A stretch of 7,597 nucleotides of DNA from Streptomyces sp. NRRL WC-3549 (GTDB taxonomy: Bacteria; Actinomycetota; Actinomycetes; Streptomycetales; Streptomycetaceae), in the NCBI RefSeq assembly GCF_000721935.1, contig NZ_KL585430.1, positions 52,125-59,721 of the forward strand. The letters are read 5' to 3'. Under the pieces are notes generated by a model. The model saw only the letters and a program-made list of their open reading frames with translations. It was not told where the DNA came from and ran no database searches. Every line of letters begins with the position of its first letter. The stretch's first letter is position 1. Position numbers and translations under genes: made by a program. Positions 5,775 through 7,597 of this stretch are shown here, one piece after another.

Positions 5775-7487
5775 ATGCGGTATCTGGGGCGACGGCTGGT
5801 CGTCCTCGCCGCCGTCGTCGCCGTCATCGGCCTGCTGCCCTGGCTGACCCGTACCGATCCGGCCCTGACGATCCTGCACGCCCGTTACGCGGACCGGCCG
5901 CCGACGCCCGCCGTCCTCGACGCGATCCGCGCCGAGACCGGGCTCGACGGCGGCCCCCTGCACGTGCTGGGCGACTGGGCGGGCGGGCTGTTCCGGGGCG
6001 ACCTGGGGGAGTCCTGGGTCTCCGGGGAGCCCGTCGCCCCGGACACCGTCTCCGCCCTCGGTGTCTCCCTCACCCTGATGGGCTGCTCGCTCGCCGTCGG
6101 CCTGCTCCTCGCGCTCGCCCTCGCCGCCCCGACCCTGCGCCGGGGCGCGCACCGCCGGCTCGCCACCACCCGGGCCGGGGTCGGTGCCGCCGTCCTGGCC
6201 GCGCTGCCGGAGTTCCTGCTCGCCGCCGTCCTGGCCACCCTCCTCGCCGTACAGCTGGGCTGGTTCCCCGCGCTGGGATGGGGGAGGGCCGACCAGGCCG
6301 TGCTGCCCGCCCTCGCGATGGGCGTCCCGGCCGGAGCCCTGCTCGGGCGGCTGCTCGACGACGCCCTGCCCGCCGCCTTCGCCGAGCCCTGGGCCCGCGC
6401 CGCCACTGCGTCCGGGCTGCCCCCGCGCCGCATCGCGGTCCACGTCCTGCGCCGCACCGCCCCCGCCCTGCTGCCGCAGCTCGGCCTGATCGTCGTCGGA
6501 CTCACCGGCGGCGCGGTCGCCGTCGAGACGCTGTACGCGATCCCGGGGCTCGGCTCCACCGCGCTGGCCGCCGCCCTCGCCCAGGACCTGCCCGTCCTCC
6601 AGGCCTGCGTCCTGCTGCTGCTCCTGCTGGGGCTCGCCGCCGGGCTCGCGGCCCGGCTCGGCTCCCGCGCCCTGCTGGGCCCCGCCCGTGCGGCCGGGGC
6701 GCTCCCCGCGCTCACCGCCCCACGGCTGCCCGTGCGCCGCGTGGTGACGGTCGCCGCCGTGGTCCTCGCCGCGCTCCTGGTCGCGGTCGCGGTCGCCGGC
6801 CTGCTGCGCGACCCCCTGCGCGTCGACGCCGCCGCCCGCCTCGCCTCCCCCTCGGCCGCTCACCCTTTGGGCACCGACTCGCTGGGCCGCGACGTCCTGG
6901 CCCGGCTCGGCCACGGTGCCGCCCGGACCGTCCTCGTCGCGGTCGCCGTCAGCGCGGTCACCCTGCTCCTCGGCCTGATCGCCGGGGCGCTGCGCGCCGG
7001 AGCGCTCACCGAGACGGCCAACGCCCTGCCGGCGGTCCTGGCCGGCCTCGTCGTCGCCGGGGTCGCCGGCCCCGGGCCCTGGGGCGCCGCGGTGGCCGTC
7101 GCCGCGGTCGCCTGGGCGCCCCTCGCCGCCCACACCTCCGCGCTCTACGTCCAGGAGAAGGCCGCCCCGCACATCGCCGCGTCCCTCGCGCTCGGCGCCG
7201 GCCGGGGCCACCTGCTCCGCCGCCACCTGCTTCCGGGCGTCGTCCCGCCGGTCGTCCGCCACGCCGTCCTGCGCATCCCGGCCGTCGCCCTGGCGCTCGC
7301 CGCGCTCGGCTTCCTGGGCCTCGGTACCCAGCCCCCGGCGCCCGAGTGGGGCCGGATGCTCTCCGAGAACATGCCGTACGCCGAGCGGGCCCCCTGGGCC
7401 GTCCTCGCGCCCGCCGCCGCCCTCGCCGCCCTCGGCGCGCTCGCGGTGCTCACCTCGGCGGCCGTACGCGCGAGGAGGCGGGCATGA
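5775..7487 (+). CDS. Fused ABC transporter permease (DppB-DppC-like in one chain)
   Basis: A 570-residue inner-membrane protein, about twice the length of a single family permease, because it carries both halves of the heterodimeric channel. Residues 1 to about 305 are DppB/NikB-like: N-terminal TM near 5-25, a periplasmic segment with FRGDLGESW (about 75-83), several TM segments, and the ATPase-docking EAA loop at about 204-233 (EPWARAATASGLPPRRI ... LRRTAPALLP). After a short linker, residues about 315-570 are DppC/NikC-like: a first TM, then HPLGTDSLGRDVL (363-375), a second EAA loop (about 464-494, with LALGAG and RRHLLPG), and GLGTQPPAPEWGRM (515-528). Both EAA loops are present, so each half should contact an ATPase, but no ATPase gene lies in the window. 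The gene follows the binding protein by 5 nt with a weak ribosome site, suggesting translational coupling, and ends in an ATGA overlap with the MFS gene. Confidence 0.93.
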   Translation: MRYLGRRLVVLAAVVAVIGLLPWLTRTDPALTILHARYADRPPTPAVLDAIRAETGLDGGPLHVLGDWAGGLFRGDLGESWVSGEPVAPDTVSALGVSLTLMGCSLAVGLLLALALAAPTLRRGAHRRLATTRAGVGAAVLAALPEFLLAAVLATLLAVQLGWFPALGWGRADQAVLPALAMGVPAGALLGRLLDDALPAAFAEPWARAATASGLPPRRIAVHVLRRTAPALLPQLGLIVVGLTGGAVAVETLYAIPGLGSTALAAALAQDLPVLQACVLLLLLLGLAAGLAARLGSRALLGPARAAGALPALTAPRLPVRRVVTVAAVVLAALLVAVAVAGLLRDPLRVDAAARLASPSAAHPLGTDSLGRDVLARLGHGAARTVLVAVAVSAVTLLLGLIAGALRAGALTETANALPAVLAGLVVAGVAGPGPWGAAVAVAAVAWAPLAAHTSALYVQEKAAPHIAASLALGAGRGHLLRRHLLPGVVPPVVRHAVLRIPAVALALAALGFLGLGTQPPAPEWGRMLSENMPYAERAPWAVLAPAAALAALGALAVLTSAAVRARRRA

Positions 7488-7597
7488 GGGTCCGGCGCAG
7501 CGGGGCGGGCGAGGGCGCGCCGGAGCTCACGGCGTACATCCGGCTGCTGACCGCCACGCAGTTCGCCTTCAACATCGGCTTCTACGCCGTCCTGCCG
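7484..7597 (+). CDS. MFS transporter, N-terminal fragment (runs off the window)
   Basis: Only the first 38 codons are present. The ATG at 7484 overlaps the permease stop as ATGA, and a strong GAGGAGG (7472-7478) lies 5 nt upstream, so this is a real, translationally coupled start. A short polar N terminus (MRVRRSGAGEGAPE) is followed by LLTATQFAFNIGFYAVLP, which looks like the first membrane helix of a major facilitator exporter. Placement in the putative Zur-controlled operon suggests it moves a molecule related to the importer's substrate, for example a metallophore out of the cell. The family call rests on one helix and context, so it is moderate. Confidence 0.6.
   Translation, partial: MRVRRSGAGEGAPELTAYIRLLTATQFAFNIGFYAVLP

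Noticed and set aside
7144..7250. Reading the C-terminal half of the permease as a separate gene
   Set aside because: The frame is open from 5775 to 7487 without a stop, and the DppC-like half begins well upstream (about residue 315) with no ribosome site or start at the junction.
5688..7262. Leftward 524-codon frame opposite the permease
   Set aside because: The G/Q/D/R-rich, low-complexity translation is the usual antisense artefact of GC-rich membrane-protein genes.
1..7597. CRISPR array, tRNA, rRNA, transposase or phage genes
   Set aside because: No spaced direct repeats of CRISPR type, no tRNA cloverleaf, no rRNA-like sequence and no recombinase domain were seen on either strand.

Overview
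The window is high-GC chromosomal DNA with strong G/C third-position bias, GTG starts, purine-rich Shine-Dalgarno sequences and no TTA codon in any gene called. The carD-ispD-ispF order and the close match of CarD to the mycobacterial protein as I remember it place it in an actinomycete. The lipoprotein type and an intergenic repeat style point to Streptomyces or a near relative.

Left part (1-1333): a perfect 17-bp hairpin lies beyond the 3' end of a leftward lipoprotein gene (73-699). A 634-bp divergent intergenic region separates this gene from carD. It holds a candidate promoter for the lipoprotein, CGGACTN heptad repeats, 11-nt spaced repeats, a structured element at 1032-1080 and a candidate extended -10 promoter for carD.

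Central housekeeping part (1334-3412): carD encodes the RNA-polymerase-binding CarD/CdnL regulator. A 332-bp non-coding spacer with several hairpins follows. Then come ispD and ispF, overlapping by 11 nt, which encode two enzymes of the MEP isoprenoid pathway. In other actinobacteria this block usually continues into cysS. Here it does not: a C-rich, G-poor tract follows ispF.

Right, accessory part (3413-7597): first a GNAT acetyltransferase with an in-frame 27-bp tandem duplication near its N terminus. Then a tight operon starts at 4258: a lipoprotein substrate-binding protein of the peptide/nickel/opine type, a single-chain fusion of the two matching permeases (DppB-like plus DppC-like), and the first 38 codons of an MFS transporter joined by an ATGA overlap. 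A 15-bp AT-rich imperfect palindrome of the Zur type sits directly upstream. It abuts a -10 hexamer placed so that the transcript would begin at or next to the start codon.

The best candidate for a new system is this operon: a zinc-repressed importer plus MFS pair, whose layout recalls opine-metallophore (staphylopine/cnt) loci. The substrate, the ATPase and any biosynthetic genes are not visible here, so the metallophore role is inference.
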